Part shown: one piece after another, positions 16,842 through 25,089 of the stretch
How positions within the stretch are numbered: position 1 is the stretch's first letter
Layout of the letters: every line of letters starts with the position of its first letter
DNA from: WLJO01 sp945889085
GTDB taxonomy: Bacteria; Actinomycetota; Acidimicrobiia; Acidimicrobiales; Ilumatobacteraceae
NCBI GenBank assembly: GCA_945889085.1
Contig: CAMDBM010000007.1
Location: 10,327-74,326 of the forward strand
DNA length: 64,000 nt
Direction: 5' to 3'
Notes under the pieces: generated by a model
The model's input: the letters and a program-made list of their open reading frames with translations, nothing else
Database searches by the model: none
What the model was told of the DNA's origin: nothing
Position numbers and translations under genes: made by a program

Positions 16842-17225
16842 TCAGGGACTCGTGACGGCCGCTACCAGCATCGCCCGGATACCGAGACCCATGACGAAGA
16901 TGCCGCCGAAGCCGTACAGCAGGTACAGCTTGTGCTTCAGCTGCACCCGGTACGAGTACAGGATCGTGATGGCGATGAGGCCCACGAAGCCGTAGAACAT
17001 GTGGAACTTCGGTGCCTGCAGCTTGTACTTGTTGAGCATGATGACGCCGAGGATCACCTGGACGAGCATCGTGGCCTGCGACGCGGCGGTGAACCACCAG
17101 AGCGCGCGGGACCGCAGCGCCGGCCACCGGTGGGCCGAGAGTGACCAGAAGCCGGCGAGACCGTTGGTAACCACCACGAACCACGCCCACGCAGTGTGGG
17201 CATCAACGATCATCAGGGCGTTCAT
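16842..17225 (-). CDS. Small four-helix membrane protein of unknown function
   Basis: This 127-residue protein has four predicted helices: AWAWFVVVTNGLAGFWSL, LWWFTAASQATMLVQVILGVIML, FHMFYGFVGLIAITILYSY and LLYGFGGIFVMGLGIRAML. Conserved-looking His residues in helices or loops (TAWAW preceded by His, KFHMFYG) recall small heme- or quinone-associated membrane proteins such as DUF420 or cytochrome-b561-like families, but no firm assignment is possible. It is followed 26 bp upstream by intergenic sequence and convergent with purU. Confidence 0.6.
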   Translation of the reverse strand: MNALMIVDAHTAWAWFVVVTNGLAGFWSLSAHRWPALRSRALWWFTAASQATMLVQVILGVIMLNKYKLQAPKFHMFYGFVGLIAITILYSYRVQLKHKLYLLYGFGGIFVMGLGIRAMLVAAVTSP

Positions 17226-17234
17226 TCGTGGACC

Positions 17235-17240
17235 ACGGTA
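17235..17240 (-). promoter_or_regulatory. -10 element TACCGT (minus strand)
   Basis: Minus-strand TACCGT lies 9 nt before the ATG at 17225, so the transcript would be leaderless or carry only a few leader bases. Confidence 0.4.
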
Positions 17241-17250
17241 GCCGCAGGGT

Positions 17251-17802
17251 TCAACGGATCAAGGTGTCGGCCTCGTGGCCGCCCTCGACGAGCCTCAGTA
17301 GGCCGTTCTCGACCTCGAGGATCGTTACCGAACAGTTGTCGAGAGCACGGACGACCATACGGTCATCGCCGACCGCCACACCGATCGCTGCGTTGATCGC
17401 GATGTAGTGGCTGAACACCACGGTGTCGACCGGGCAGCGCAGCAGACGCTCCGCAATCGCGTCCCGAAAGCCGGTATAGAACGGGCCGAGAGCCGCCCAT
17501 TCCCCGGCCATTGCGTTGCGAAGCCACTCGACACGCTCCTGCAGGGGATACCCGTCCGGCGAGGGGATCTCGGTAACCGCCGGCTCGATGGTTACCTGCG
17601 CACCCCACCGCCCGGCGAGCGGCGCGCTGGTCTCTTGACAGCGCAGCATCGGGCTGGAGAGCACTGCGAGCGGGCCGAGCGGAAACAGGCGGTCGGCAAC
17701 GTCGAGTGCCTGTTGCTGACCGACGGGGTCCAGGCCGGGATCCGGGTCGACATCCCATCCGCCGGTAGCGCGGCCGTGCCGTACGAGATAGAGCCTGGTC
17801 AT
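17251..17802 (-). CDS. Histidine phosphatase family protein
   Basis: The 183-residue protein of the phosphoglycerate-mutase-like superfamily begins MTRLYLVRHGRA, with the phosphoacceptor His9 in the RHG motif. The second core His lies in DTVVFSHYIAINAAIG, and SSPMLRCQETSAPL is the usual arginine-bearing stretch. Substrates of such small members range from phosphosugars to cofactors and cannot be inferred. An AGGAC ribosome site precedes the ATG, and only 3 bp separate it from the upstream PIG-L gene, so the two form one operon. Confidence 0.85.
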   Translation of the reverse strand: MTRLYLVRHGRATGGWDVDPDPGLDPVGQQQALDVADRLFPLGPLAVLSSPMLRCQETSAPLAGRWGAQVTIEPAVTEIPSPDGYPLQERVEWLRNAMAGEWAALGPFYTGFRDAIAERLLRCPVDTVVFSHYIAINAAIGVAVGDDRMVVRALDNCSVTILEVENGLLRLVEGGHEADTLIR

Positions 17803-17805
17803 GTC

Positions 17806-18609
17806 CTAGAAAATCCAACCGTGCTGGGGCGCATCGGTGGACACGCCGCGTTCGATAAACCACTCCGTGCCGAAGGCAAGCGCGAACACCTCTTCGGGCA
17901 TCTGGGCGAAGAAAGATGTCTCGGAGATCTGGCTGCGGTGACACCCGAGTGCAGCACGCTTCTGGGCGAGGTACTCCTTCACGTCGACGGCGAGTGTGAT
18001 CTCGTGGGCGAGCGACCCGAACGGGTTGCCGTCGTCGGCCGGTGCCTCGGGGTCGAAGTCCTGATCGACGGTGGCGCCGTTGTCTGCCATCTGTGCTGCT
18101 GCTCGCTGAAGCTCAACGATGAGCTCTCGGTTCATCGTTGCCTCGAGCACCTTTGCGGTGCCGGCGATCTCGGCTGCGCGAACGCCCACCCGGTACACCT
18201 TGACGTGATCGGGGTGCCCGTACACGCCGTGCCAGTCGTAGATGGTGAGGACGTCCGCATCCTCCTCGCGCAGCACGGCAGCAAGCCGTTCCGCCGCCTC
18301 GTCCAGGGGAGCGAGGTGGAACGAACCCGCGTTCGCGTTCTGGTCCCACCCGGTCATGCCGGAGTCCTCGTAGCCGAGCCACACAACCCGATGGAGGCCA
18401 AGTGCGCGGGCGGAGTCGTCGGTCTCCCGTCGACGGCGGTCGGCGAGCGTCTCGCCGTCGGAGAGGTCCGCCGGCGTCTCGCCCCACTCACCACCGGTCG
18501 CCACCACGAGCACTACACGGTGCCCCTCTGCCGCCGCGCGGGCGATTGTGCCGCCCGTGCTGATGGCTTCGTCGTCGGGATGCGCGTGGAAACAGACCAG
18601 GGTGCTCAT
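17806..18609 (-). CDS. PIG-L family deacetylase (MshB/Mca-like)
   Basis: A 267-residue zinc de-N-acetylase. HPDDE (residues 10-14) supplies metal ligands and the general base, and YGHPDHVKVYRVG gives the third metal His. Its length and start (CFHAHPDDEAISTGGTIARA) resemble the mycothiol enzymes MshB and Mca, which cleave GlcNAc-inositol or mycothiol conjugates in actinobacteria. The exact member cannot be settled by eye. It is upstream of a histidine phosphatase gene with 3 bp spacing and downstream of an acyl-CoA racemase gene with 23 bp spacing. Confidence 0.8.
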   Translation of the reverse strand: MSTLVCFHAHPDDEAISTGGTIARAAAEGHRVVLVVATGGEWGETPADLSDGETLADRRRRETDDSARALGLHRVVWLGYEDSGMTGWDQNANAGSFHLAPLDEAAERLAAVLREEDADVLTIYDWHGVYGHPDHVKVYRVGVRAAEIAGTAKVLEATMNRELIVELQRAAAQMADNGATVDQDFDPEAPADDGNPFGSLAHEITLAVDVKEYLAQKRAALGCHRSQISETSFFAQMPEEVFALAFGTEWFIERGVSTDAPQHGWIF

Positions 18610-18632
18610 GTGCTTCGGAGTCTGCCAGCAGA

Positions 18633-19787
18633 TCAGGCTTGCTTGACTGCGCCCTTGTCGATGAGGGCGTCCACCTCGCCTGAGGGGATACCCCATGCAG
18701 TGAGCACCTCGCGGGTGTTCTGGCCGGGGTGGGCACCGGGCGTGGGCGTGGCCGGCACCGTGCGCGAGAAGCGCGGCGCGGGTGCGGGCTGCGTGAGGCC
18801 GTCGATGTTGAGGAACGCGTTGCGGGCGACGTTGTGCGGATGCTGCGCCGCCTCGCTCATCGTGAGCACCGGGGCGTAGCACACGTCGGACATCTCGAAG
18901 ATCGCGTTCCACTCCTCACGCGTCCTACCCGCGATGATCTCGCGCATGCGCTTCTTCAGGTTTGGCCACGCGCTCTTGTCCATCTGGCGGGCGAACTCGG
19001 GGTCGTTCTCTAGACCCAGTTTCTGCAGCATCTCGGCATAGAACTGCGGCTCGATCGAGCCGAAGCTCACGTACTTGCCGTCCTTGGTTCGGTACGCGTC
19101 GTAGAAGTGCGCGCCGGTGTCGAGCAGGTTTGTGCCCGGGCGGTCCTCGTCGTACACACCGGCCTGCTTCATGCCCCAGAACATGCTCATGAGGATGGCC
19201 GTGCCGTCCACCATCGCCGTGTCCACCACCTGACCCTTACCGCTCTTTTGTGCCTCGAGCAGCGCACACACCACGCCGTAGGCGAGGAACATGCCACCAC
19301 CACCGAAGTCGCCCACCATGTTGAGCGGCGGGGTGGGGTCCTGACCCTCACGGCCGTAGTGCGCCAGCGCACCGGCGAGGGAGATGTAGTTGATGTCGTG
19401 ACCCGCCGCCTGCGCGTACGGCCCATCCTGCCCCCAACCAGTCATGCGTCCGAAGACGATCTTCGGGTTGCGTTCGAGGCACGCATCGGGACCGACACCG
19501 AGGCGCTCCATCACACCGGGGCGGAAGCCCTCGATAATGGCGTCGGCCTTCTCGACGAGCTTGAGCAGCGCCTCGACGCCCTCGGGGTTCTTCAGGTCAA
19601 TCGCAATGTTCTTCCGACTGCGGACAGAGACGTCCATGATCGTTCCAGAGGCGCCGGGACGAACGGCCTGAGCACGCTCCACACGGATGACCTCGGCGCC
19701 CATGTCGGCAAAGAGCATTGCGCAGAACGGGCCGGGCCCGATCCCTGCGATTTCGATGATGCGGTACCCGGAGAGCGGTCCAGCCAT
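18633..19787 (-). CDS. mcr: Alpha-methylacyl-CoA racemase (CaiB/BaiF family)
   Basis: The 384-residue class III CoA-transferase-fold protein opens MAGPLSGYRIIEIAGIGPGPFCAMLFADMG. The catalytic pair of alpha-methylacyl-CoA racemases is present: His130 in GHDINYISLAGAL and Asp160 in MVGDFGGGGMF. CoA transferases of the same fold lack this pairing, so racemase is the better call. It interconverts 2-methyl-branched acyl-CoA epimers before beta-oxidation and would suit the branched-chain or isoprenoid breakdown suggested elsewhere in the window. AAGGAC precedes the ATG. Confidence 0.85.
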   Translation of the reverse strand: MAGPLSGYRIIEIAGIGPGPFCAMLFADMGAEVIRVERAQAVRPGASGTIMDVSVRSRKNIAIDLKNPEGVEALLKLVEKADAIIEGFRPGVMERLGVGPDACLERNPKIVFGRMTGWGQDGPYAQAAGHDINYISLAGALAHYGREGQDPTPPLNMVGDFGGGGMFLAYGVVCALLEAQKSGKGQVVDTAMVDGTAILMSMFWGMKQAGVYDEDRPGTNLLDTGAHFYDAYRTKDGKYVSFGSIEPQFYAEMLQKLGLENDPEFARQMDKSAWPNLKKRMREIIAGRTREEWNAIFEMSDVCYAPVLTMSEAAQHPHNVARNAFLNIDGLTQPAPAPRFSRTVPATPTPGAHPGQNTREVLTAWGIPSGEVDALIDKGAVKQA

Positions 19788-19855
19788 GACAAGTCCTTTT
19801 CGTCGTTGAGGTCGATTCTGACAGACAGGGCTGCTGCGGGCCCCAGCCGGCGTCG

Positions 19856-20743
19856 CTACCGGGCGTCGGCCCAGCGCATGTGCGACGACATCACGTCGAA
19901 GTAGATGGGGTGCAGCTGCTTCGGCAGGTCGTGGCCCATGTCCGCCATCAGCAGCAGGTGCGCGCCGTCGATCACTTCGGCAGTGCGTACACCGCCGGAC
20001 GGCCCGATGAGTGTGTCGTCACGTCCGTGGATGACGAGTGTGGGTACCTTCACGGAGCGGAGGCGTTCCGTCCGGTCGCCGGTTGCGAAGATTGCCGCAA
20101 GCTGGCGCGAGCCGCCCTCTGGGTAGAACGAGCGGTCGTAGGACTCCGCAGCGCGCACCCGCGCCTCGCCGGGGTCTCCGTACTTCTTGGAGGCCCAGAT
20201 ACCCCAGCGGTCCGCCGACTCGATGTAGGCATCACGCTCAACGGGCGGGGCGGCCAGCAGTGCACCCATCGCCTCGGGTGATGCCTGCCCGTACTCCGGA
20301 TCACCGGTCATCGACATGATCGAGATCATCGACCGGAGCCTCGTGGGATGCTCGATCGCCATCATCTGCACGATCATCCCGCCCATCGAGGCACCCACAA
20401 CGTGTGCACGGGCGATGCCAAGGTGATCGAGCAGGCCGATCCCGTCTGCCGCCATCTCCGACAGCGTGTAGGGGACGGGTGGGAGTGGCTCGTTCGAGAG
20501 TGCTGCCGCCATCACGGCGATCGCGTCCACTGCGGCGCCGTCGAACTTGGTCGACAGACCGCAGTCACGGTTGTCGTAGCGCACGACGAAATAACCCCGC
20601 TCGGCGAGACCGCGACAGAAGTCCACGTCCCACGCCGTCATCTGCGCGGTGAATCCCATCACGAGGAGCAGCGCCGGGTCCTCCGACGAGCCGAACGTGT
20701 CGAACTCCAGCTCGACACCAGTAGAAACCGCTGCACGTGCCAT
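19856..20743 (-). CDS. Alpha/beta-fold hydrolase
   Basis: A 295-residue hydrolase with the oxyanion segment LVMGFTAQMTAWD, YDNRDCGLSTKFDG, nucleophile elbow VVGASMGGMIVQM (Ser in GASMGG), an Asp in IHGRDDTLI, and a late His in MADMGHDLPKQL. The sequence matches the actinobacterial alpha/beta hydrolases often found beside lipid genes, and esters or lactones are likely substrates. GAAAGGGG upstream of ATG 20743 supports the start. It sits 68 bp downstream of the racemase start on the same strand side, and divergent from the LLM oxidoreductase gene. Confidence 0.85.
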   Translation of the reverse strand: MARAAVSTGVELEFDTFGSSEDPALLLVMGFTAQMTAWDVDFCRGLAERGYFVVRYDNRDCGLSTKFDGAAVDAIAVMAAALSNEPLPPVPYTLSEMAADGIGLLDHLGIARAHVVGASMGGMIVQMMAIEHPTRLRSMISIMSMTGDPEYGQASPEAMGALLAAPPVERDAYIESADRWGIWASKKYGDPGEARVRAAESYDRSFYPEGGSRQLAAIFATGDRTERLRSVKVPTLVIHGRDDTLIGPSGGVRTAEVIDGAHLLLMADMGHDLPKQLHPIYFDVMSSHMRWADAR

Positions 20744-20865
20744 TACCGGCCCCTTTCTGTGCCTGCCCCCGAGCAGCACCGAAACATGAATGTACATGCT
20801 GACGTCTTGTCGAGCGGGCCCCGCCCACACCCTGAGCAGAGCGGCAACCCGCACCCCGTGCGCGC

Positions 20866-20871
20866 TACGGT
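20866..20871 (+). promoter_or_regulatory. -10 element TACGGT, probably leaderless
   Basis: TACGGT lies 7 nt before the ATG at 20879 of the LLM oxidoreductase gene. Confidence 0.5.
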
Positions 20872-20878
20872 CCGGGCT

Positions 20879-21778
20879 ATGACCGTCTTTGGAGTCCACA
20901 CCGGCCTGCAGCACATCACGATGCCCGAGTTGCGGAAGTTGTGGCGCCGCATTGAGGACCTCGGCTACGGCTGGATCTCCATCTGGGATCACTTCTACTC
21001 GGCCACGTTCAAGCCGGACGACGCGTACTGCCAGGAAGCCATCGCCGCCCACGCAACCCTCGCTGCAGACACCTCGCGGGTCCGGGTCGGTTCGCTCGTG
21101 TACTGCGCCGGGTACCGCCACCCCGCCGTGCTCGCGAACGCCATGTGCACGATCGACCAGATCTCCAATGGGCGATGCGACTTCGGCATCGGCGCGGGCT
21201 GGGCCGAGGTGGAGTACGAGGCATACGGAATCCCGTTCCTGCCAATCAAGGACCGGATGGACATGCTCGAGGAGTCCATTCAGTGCACGAAGATGCTCAT
21301 GAACGAGGAGATCTCGAACTTCTCGGGCAAGTACTTCAGCCTGAACAATGCCCGTTGTGAGCCCAAGCCCATGCAGGACAGGCTGCCGATCTGGGTGGGC
21401 GGCGGCGGGGAGCAGCGCACGCTGAAGATCGCTGCGAAGCACGCGGACGCGTGGAACGTGCCGTTCGTGAGCCCCGAGGAGTTCGCTCACAAGCGGACCG
21501 TGCTCCACCGGCACTGCGAGACCATCGGGCGCGATCCCGCCGAACTGAGATGTGCTGTCAACCTCGGCATCGCGTGGAACGAGGACAGCCTCGTTTCGCA
21601 GTTCGGGGGGCTAACCGAGCGCGTCCGCCCCGGTGTGCTCACCGGTTCCGAGCAACAGGTGGTTGACCGCATCGGCGAGTACGTAACTGCCGGAGCCGAC
21701 CAGGTGAACCTTGCCCTCCGCGCACCCATCCAGGTGGACGACATTGAGCGCTTCGCTGCGGTGCTCAAGCTTGCGTGA
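20879..21778 (+). CDS. LLM class F420-type oxidoreductase
   Basis: This 299-residue luciferase-like TIM-barrel protein contains MTVFGVHTGLQHITMPELRKLWRRIEDLGYGWISIWDHF, shown here in short parts: GYGWISIWDHF, RVGSLVYCAGYRHPAVLA and RCDFGIGAGWAEVEYEAYG. The WDH segment and GxGxGWxxxEy motif are typical of F420-dependent members in actinobacteria. It probably oxidises or reduces a small metabolite using F420 or FMN. The substrate is unknown. Its stop overlaps the next gene start by four bases (GTGA), so it is coupled with the kinase. Confidence 0.85.
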   Translation: MTVFGVHTGLQHITMPELRKLWRRIEDLGYGWISIWDHFYSATFKPDDAYCQEAIAAHATLAADTSRVRVGSLVYCAGYRHPAVLANAMCTIDQISNGRCDFGIGAGWAEVEYEAYGIPFLPIKDRMDMLEESIQCTKMLMNEEISNFSGKYFSLNNARCEPKPMQDRLPIWVGGGGEQRTLKIAAKHADAWNVPFVSPEEFAHKRTVLHRHCETIGRDPAELRCAVNLGIAWNEDSLVSQFGGLTERVRPGVLTGSEQQVVDRIGEYVTAGADQVNLALRAPIQVDDIERFAAVLKLA

Positions 21779-22788
21779 CCGCAATGGGTAGCCCCGCCAC
21801 GGTGGCCGCCCGCGCTCCCGGCAGGGTGGTACTCATCGGGGACCACACCGATTACACCGGTGGACTCGTGTGCCCGATGGCGATCGACCGCTGGACAACC
21901 GTGTCGGGCGTGCGCGGCGGGTCCCGTCTCTCGCTCGCCAGCGTCGACGAGCCCGAACCCCTCGACGTCGGGCTACCGGTCACCCACCCCGAGGCGATCA
22001 CCCCGACATGGGGCCGATACGCGGCCGGTGTTGCCGCCGAACTGGGCGTTGTTGAGGGACTGCAGGGAACCGTGAGCACCACCGTCCCGATCGGTGCCGG
22101 TCTGTCCTCGAGCGCTGCGCTCGAACTGGCTGTCGCTCTCGCGCTCGGGTTCGACGGGACACCCAGGGAACTCGCCCGGCTGTGCCGACGTGCGGAGAAC
22201 ACCGCCACCGGCCTTCCCTCGGGGATCCTCGACCAATTGACCTCAGCCTGCGGGGTCGACGGCCACGCACTCGTGATGGACTGCACAACGCTCGACATCG
22301 AGTCCTTCCCGATCCCCGCCGATGTCGTAGTCCAGGTGATCTTCGTGACCCAGAGACGGCTCGTCGGGTCCCCCTATGCGGACCGCGTGGCGCAGTGCGC
22401 TGCCGCGGAGGCGGTGATCGGGCCGCTGCGAACATCAGGAATCGGAGCCCTCGATGCCATCGACGACGAAGTGCTCCGTCGACGGGCGCGTCACGTCATC
22501 ACCGAGAACCGCAGGGTGCGCGACTTTGCCGGTGCGATGCGCTGCGGCGACCTGAACGACGCCGGCGCGCTCATGCTCGAGGGCCACGAATCGCTTCGCG
22601 CGGACTACGAGACCTCTACCGCCGCGATGGACGAGGCCGTTCGCTCCCTGTCCGCCGTGCGCGGGGTCTACGGCGCCCGCATGACCGGGGGCGGCTTCGG
22701 CGGATGCGTAGTGGCGCTCACCGAGCCCGGCACGGTAATCCCGAATGCCTGGGTCGTCTGGCCCACAGCCGGAGCCTCGCGGGCCTGA
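21775..22788 (+). CDS. galK: Galactokinase-like GHMP kinase
   Basis: The 337-residue GHMP kinase has all three motifs: GRVVLIGDHTDYTGG (galactokinase signature, with Asp in place of the usual Glu before His), the ATP loop VPIGAGLSSSAALE, and MTGGGFGGCVVAL. The catalytic Asp candidate is in SGILDQLTSACG. Typical GalK is about 380-390 residues, so this member is short. It would phosphorylate galactose or a related sugar at C1. Start GTG 21775 overlaps the LLM gene; ATG 21784 is an alternative. No galT or galE is nearby, so the sugar specificity remains open. Confidence 0.75.
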   Translation: MTAMGSPATVAARAPGRVVLIGDHTDYTGGLVCPMAIDRWTTVSGVRGGSRLSLASVDEPEPLDVGLPVTHPEAITPTWGRYAAGVAAELGVVEGLQGTVSTTVPIGAGLSSSAALELAVALALGFDGTPRELARLCRRAENTATGLPSGILDQLTSACGVDGHALVMDCTTLDIESFPIPADVVVQVIFVTQRRLVGSPYADRVAQCAAAEAVIGPLRTSGIGALDAIDDEVLRRRARHVITENRRVRDFAGAMRCGDLNDAGALMLEGHESLRADYETSTAAMDEAVRSLSAVRGVYGARMTGGGFGGCVVALTEPGTVIPNAWVVWPTAGASRA

Positions 22789-22845
22789 CGCACCTCCGCG
22801 CCGTGATCTAGGTTGGGCGGCGGTCACCGAAAACTGGGGGAAGAC

Positions 22846-23721
22846 ATGGTCAAGACAACTGTGCTCGCCGAAGGCATCTACTTCGGGGAGGGACCGCGAT
22901 GGCACAGCGGAAAGCTGTGGTTCTCCGACTTCTACGAGACAGCAGTCAAGACCTGCACCGTGGATGGCAAGGTCACCATTGAGTTCACCACACCCGTGCG
23001 CCCGAGCGGTCTCGGCTGGACGCCGGACGGAACGCTGCTCGTCGTGCAGATGCAGGACCGCAAGGTGATGCGCCGCGGTGCGGACGGAGCGCTTGTAGAC
23101 CACGCGGACCTCTCGCACCTCGCCGCCTGGTACTGCAACGACATGGTCGTCGATGCCGTCGGGCGCGCATACGTGGGCAACTTCGGGTTCAACCTCGAGG
23201 AGGCATTCCACACGCGTCCCATCGAGGACATCATCGCCAACCACCCCACCGCCAATCTCGTGATCGTTGACCCCGACGGATCCACACGCATCGGCGCGCC
23301 GGACATGCACTTCCCGAACGGTTCGGTCATCACCCCGGACGGCAAGACCCTGATCGTCGGGGAAACGTTCGGTTTCGCGCTCACGGCGTTCGATATCGCT
23401 GCCGACGGTTCCCTGTCGAACCGGCGTGTGTGGGCCCCACTCGGAAACCGCCCGCCCGACGGGATCTGCCTCGATGCCGATGGCCAGATCTGGGTGGCCA
23501 ACCCACTCGCCCACGAAGTGTTCCGGGTGAGAGAGGGCGGCGAGGTGACCGAGGTGGTGGAGACCTCTCAGCCGTGCTTCGCCTGCATGCTCGGCGGCGA
23601 CGACGGTCGGACACTCTTTGCGCTTACCGCTGCCTCCTCGGAGGAGACGATCGCCGGCGGTAGCCGTACCGGCAGGATCGAGACGCACCGCGCCACAGCG
23701 CCCCGGGCCGGCCGCCCCTGA
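22846..23721 (+). CDS. SMP-30/gluconolactonase family protein
   Basis: A 291-residue six-bladed beta-propeller hydrolase. The metal-binding Glu lies in EGIYFGEGPRWHSGKLWFSDF, the Asn in YCNDMVVDAVGRAYVGNFG, and the Asp in PPDGICLDADGQIWVANP. Family members hydrolyse sugar lactones such as gluconolactone. A GGGGGAAGAC ribosome site lies just before ATG 22846, and TAGGTT at 22809-22814 could be its own -10 with a short leader. It follows the galactokinase-like gene by 57 bp in the same direction, so the two could serve one sugar route. Confidence 0.85.
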   Translation: MVKTTVLAEGIYFGEGPRWHSGKLWFSDFYETAVKTCTVDGKVTIEFTTPVRPSGLGWTPDGTLLVVQMQDRKVMRRGADGALVDHADLSHLAAWYCNDMVVDAVGRAYVGNFGFNLEEAFHTRPIEDIIANHPTANLVIVDPDGSTRIGAPDMHFPNGSVITPDGKTLIVGETFGFALTAFDIAADGSLSNRRVWAPLGNRPPDGICLDADGQIWVANPLAHEVFRVREGGEVTEVVETSQPCFACMLGGDDGRTLFALTAASSEETIAGGSRTGRIETHRATAPRAGRP

Positions 23722-23728
23722 TCAGGGT

Positions 23729-24412
23729 TCAGGCCAGCGCTGCGGTGATCCTCACGAGGGCGCCCGGCGTGCGCGCACCCCACCAGAACAGATCACGCCC
23801 GTCGAGCAGACGGACGTCTGGTGCCACGGCGCTCACCTCTGCCACGTGGCGCTCGGCGAACGCATAGGGCTCGCTCGGCAGGACCACGAGGTCGGTGCGC
23901 ATCCCGCTCGCCTCGGCGATCGTTACCTCTGGGTAACGATCGGGATGTCCCGAGAACACGTTGAGCACTCCGCATGCGCGCAGCACGGTCGAGCCATAGG
24001 TATCGCCGTTGATGGTCATCCACGGTCGCCGCCAGATAGGGACGAAGGCCCGGCGGGAGATCGGCGGCGCGGCCATGATCTCATCCGACGGCCACGGGTT
24101 CACGTCAGGTTGCCCCACTGCCGCCCAGAGTGCCCGCAGGGTTGCCTCCACCTCAGCGAGGTGCACCACGTGCGTCACGTGCAGGCCGAGGCCCGCTGCA
24201 GCGATTGCATCCGCGTCCTCCTTGCGATTCTCCTCCCGGTCAACCACAACAAGGTCCGGTGCGAGCGCCGTGATCGCAGCAATATCGGGATCCTTGGTCC
24301 CGCCCACGTGCGGGAGCCCGGGTTGCTCGCAGAAACGCGTGCACGCAACCGGTTCGATACCCCAGGCAAGCAGGGTCTCGGTCACCGAGGGAACAAGGGA
24401 CACGACGCGCAC
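23729..24412 (-). CDS. BtuF-like helical-backbone metal receptor without signal peptide
   Basis: The 227-residue protein starts MRVVSLVPSVTETLLAWG, the classic start of BtuF/cobalamin-type periplasmic binding domains but with no secretion signal, so it is probably cytosolic. ALAPDLVVVDREENRKEDADAI and the acidic C-terminal half fit the family, although it is shorter than typical (about 260-290). It overlaps no neighbour and sits 12 bp from the PH/SHOCT gene, its probable operon partner. A paralogue lies at 60272-61153. Function outside transport is unknown in most such proteins. Confidence 0.75.
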   Translation of the reverse strand: MRVVSLVPSVTETLLAWGIEPVACTRFCEQPGLPHVGGTKDPDIAAITALAPDLVVVDREENRKEDADAIAAAGLGLHVTHVVHLAEVEATLRALWAAVGQPDVNPWPSDEIMAAPPISRRAFVPIWRRPWMTINGDTYGSTVLRACGVLNVFSGHPDRYPEVTIAEASGMRTDLVVLPSEPYAFAERHVAEVSAVAPDVRLLDGRDLFWWGARTPGALVRITAALA

Positions 24413-24424
24413 GGTGATCGCTGC

Positions 24425-25045
24425 TCAGCCGAGCATGCGGCGCTTCTGCGCCTCGAACTCGTCTTGGGTAATAGATCCACGGTCCCGCAGTCCCTCGAGG
24501 CGCTCCAACTGCTCGGTGAGATCCCCCGCCTGACCGGCCGACGCCCCGCCTCCCGAGCGATTCTGGTTGCGGTACTCCTCGATTGCCTCGTGGATGATGT
24601 TTGCCACGCGGTCGGGGTGCGAAATATCGGTGAAGCGTTCCTGGCCGGCCTCGCCGCCCGACTCGATGAGAAGATCGCCCGCCCCGAGGACACGCTCGAA
24701 AACGGTCTGGTTGAAGTTCACGTTGTTCACGCGCTCAAGCGGGATCTGCACACCGGTCTTGCGGAGCACCCCCTGTCGGAAGATGACGCGGTGCGAGGTG
24801 ACGACGAAGTGCGAGTAGTACCACGCCGCGTACTTGCGCAACATCCATCCTCCGGAGATCACGAGCAGGATGAGCGCAGCGATCTTGACCGCCTTGCCCA
24901 CGCCGCCGGCGAGGGTCAGTGCATAGACCGTGAAGACGAGCGCGGCCAGCGTCGCCGCACCGGGAGGCGTCAGGAACCACCAATGGGGGCGGAGGTCTAC
25001 ACGAATCGTCTCGAACGAGTTGAGCAACTTCCGCGGGAACGCCAT
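24425..25045 (-). CDS. PH domain (bPH2/DUF304) protein with C-terminal SHOCT
   Basis: This 206-residue membrane protein has two adjacent helices (LTPPGAATLAALVFTVYAL and AVKIAALILLVISGGWML). A bacterial PH-like domain follows (about 78-160; FVVTSHRVIFRQGVLRKTGVQIPLERVNNV), then an Asn/Gly/Ala linker. A C-terminal SHOCT motif completes it (about 177-206; EQLERLEGLRDRGSITQDEFEAQKRRML). SHOCT is a short oligomerisation element. Family roles are mostly unknown, with envelope or stress roles suggested. Transcription is divergent from the helicase gene. Confidence 0.85.
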   Translation of the reverse strand: MAFPRKLLNSFETIRVDLRPHWWFLTPPGAATLAALVFTVYALTLAGGVGKAVKIAALILLVISGGWMLRKYAAWYYSHFVVTSHRVIFRQGVLRKTGVQIPLERVNNVNFNQTVFERVLGAGDLLIESGGEAGQERFTDISHPDRVANIIHEAIEEYRNQNRSGGGASAGQAGDLTEQLERLEGLRDRGSITQDEFEAQKRRMLG

Positions 25046-25051
25046 GGGGGC

Positions 25052-25057
25052 AGATTA
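25052..25057 (-). promoter_or_regulatory. -10 element TAATCT (minus strand), probably leaderless
   Basis: Minus-strand TAATCT lies 6 nt before the ATG at 25045 of the PH/SHOCT gene. Confidence 0.5.
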
Positions 25058-25077
25058 CCCACGCTTCACCGTGCCAG

Positions 25078-25083
25078 TAGCGT
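25078..25083 (+). promoter_or_regulatory. -10 element TAGCGT, probably leaderless
   Basis: TAGCGT lies 6 nt before the GTG at 25090 of the helicase gene. The opposing -10 at 25052-25057 means the two promoters share about 45 bp. Confidence 0.5.
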
Positions 25084-25089
25084 GACGAC

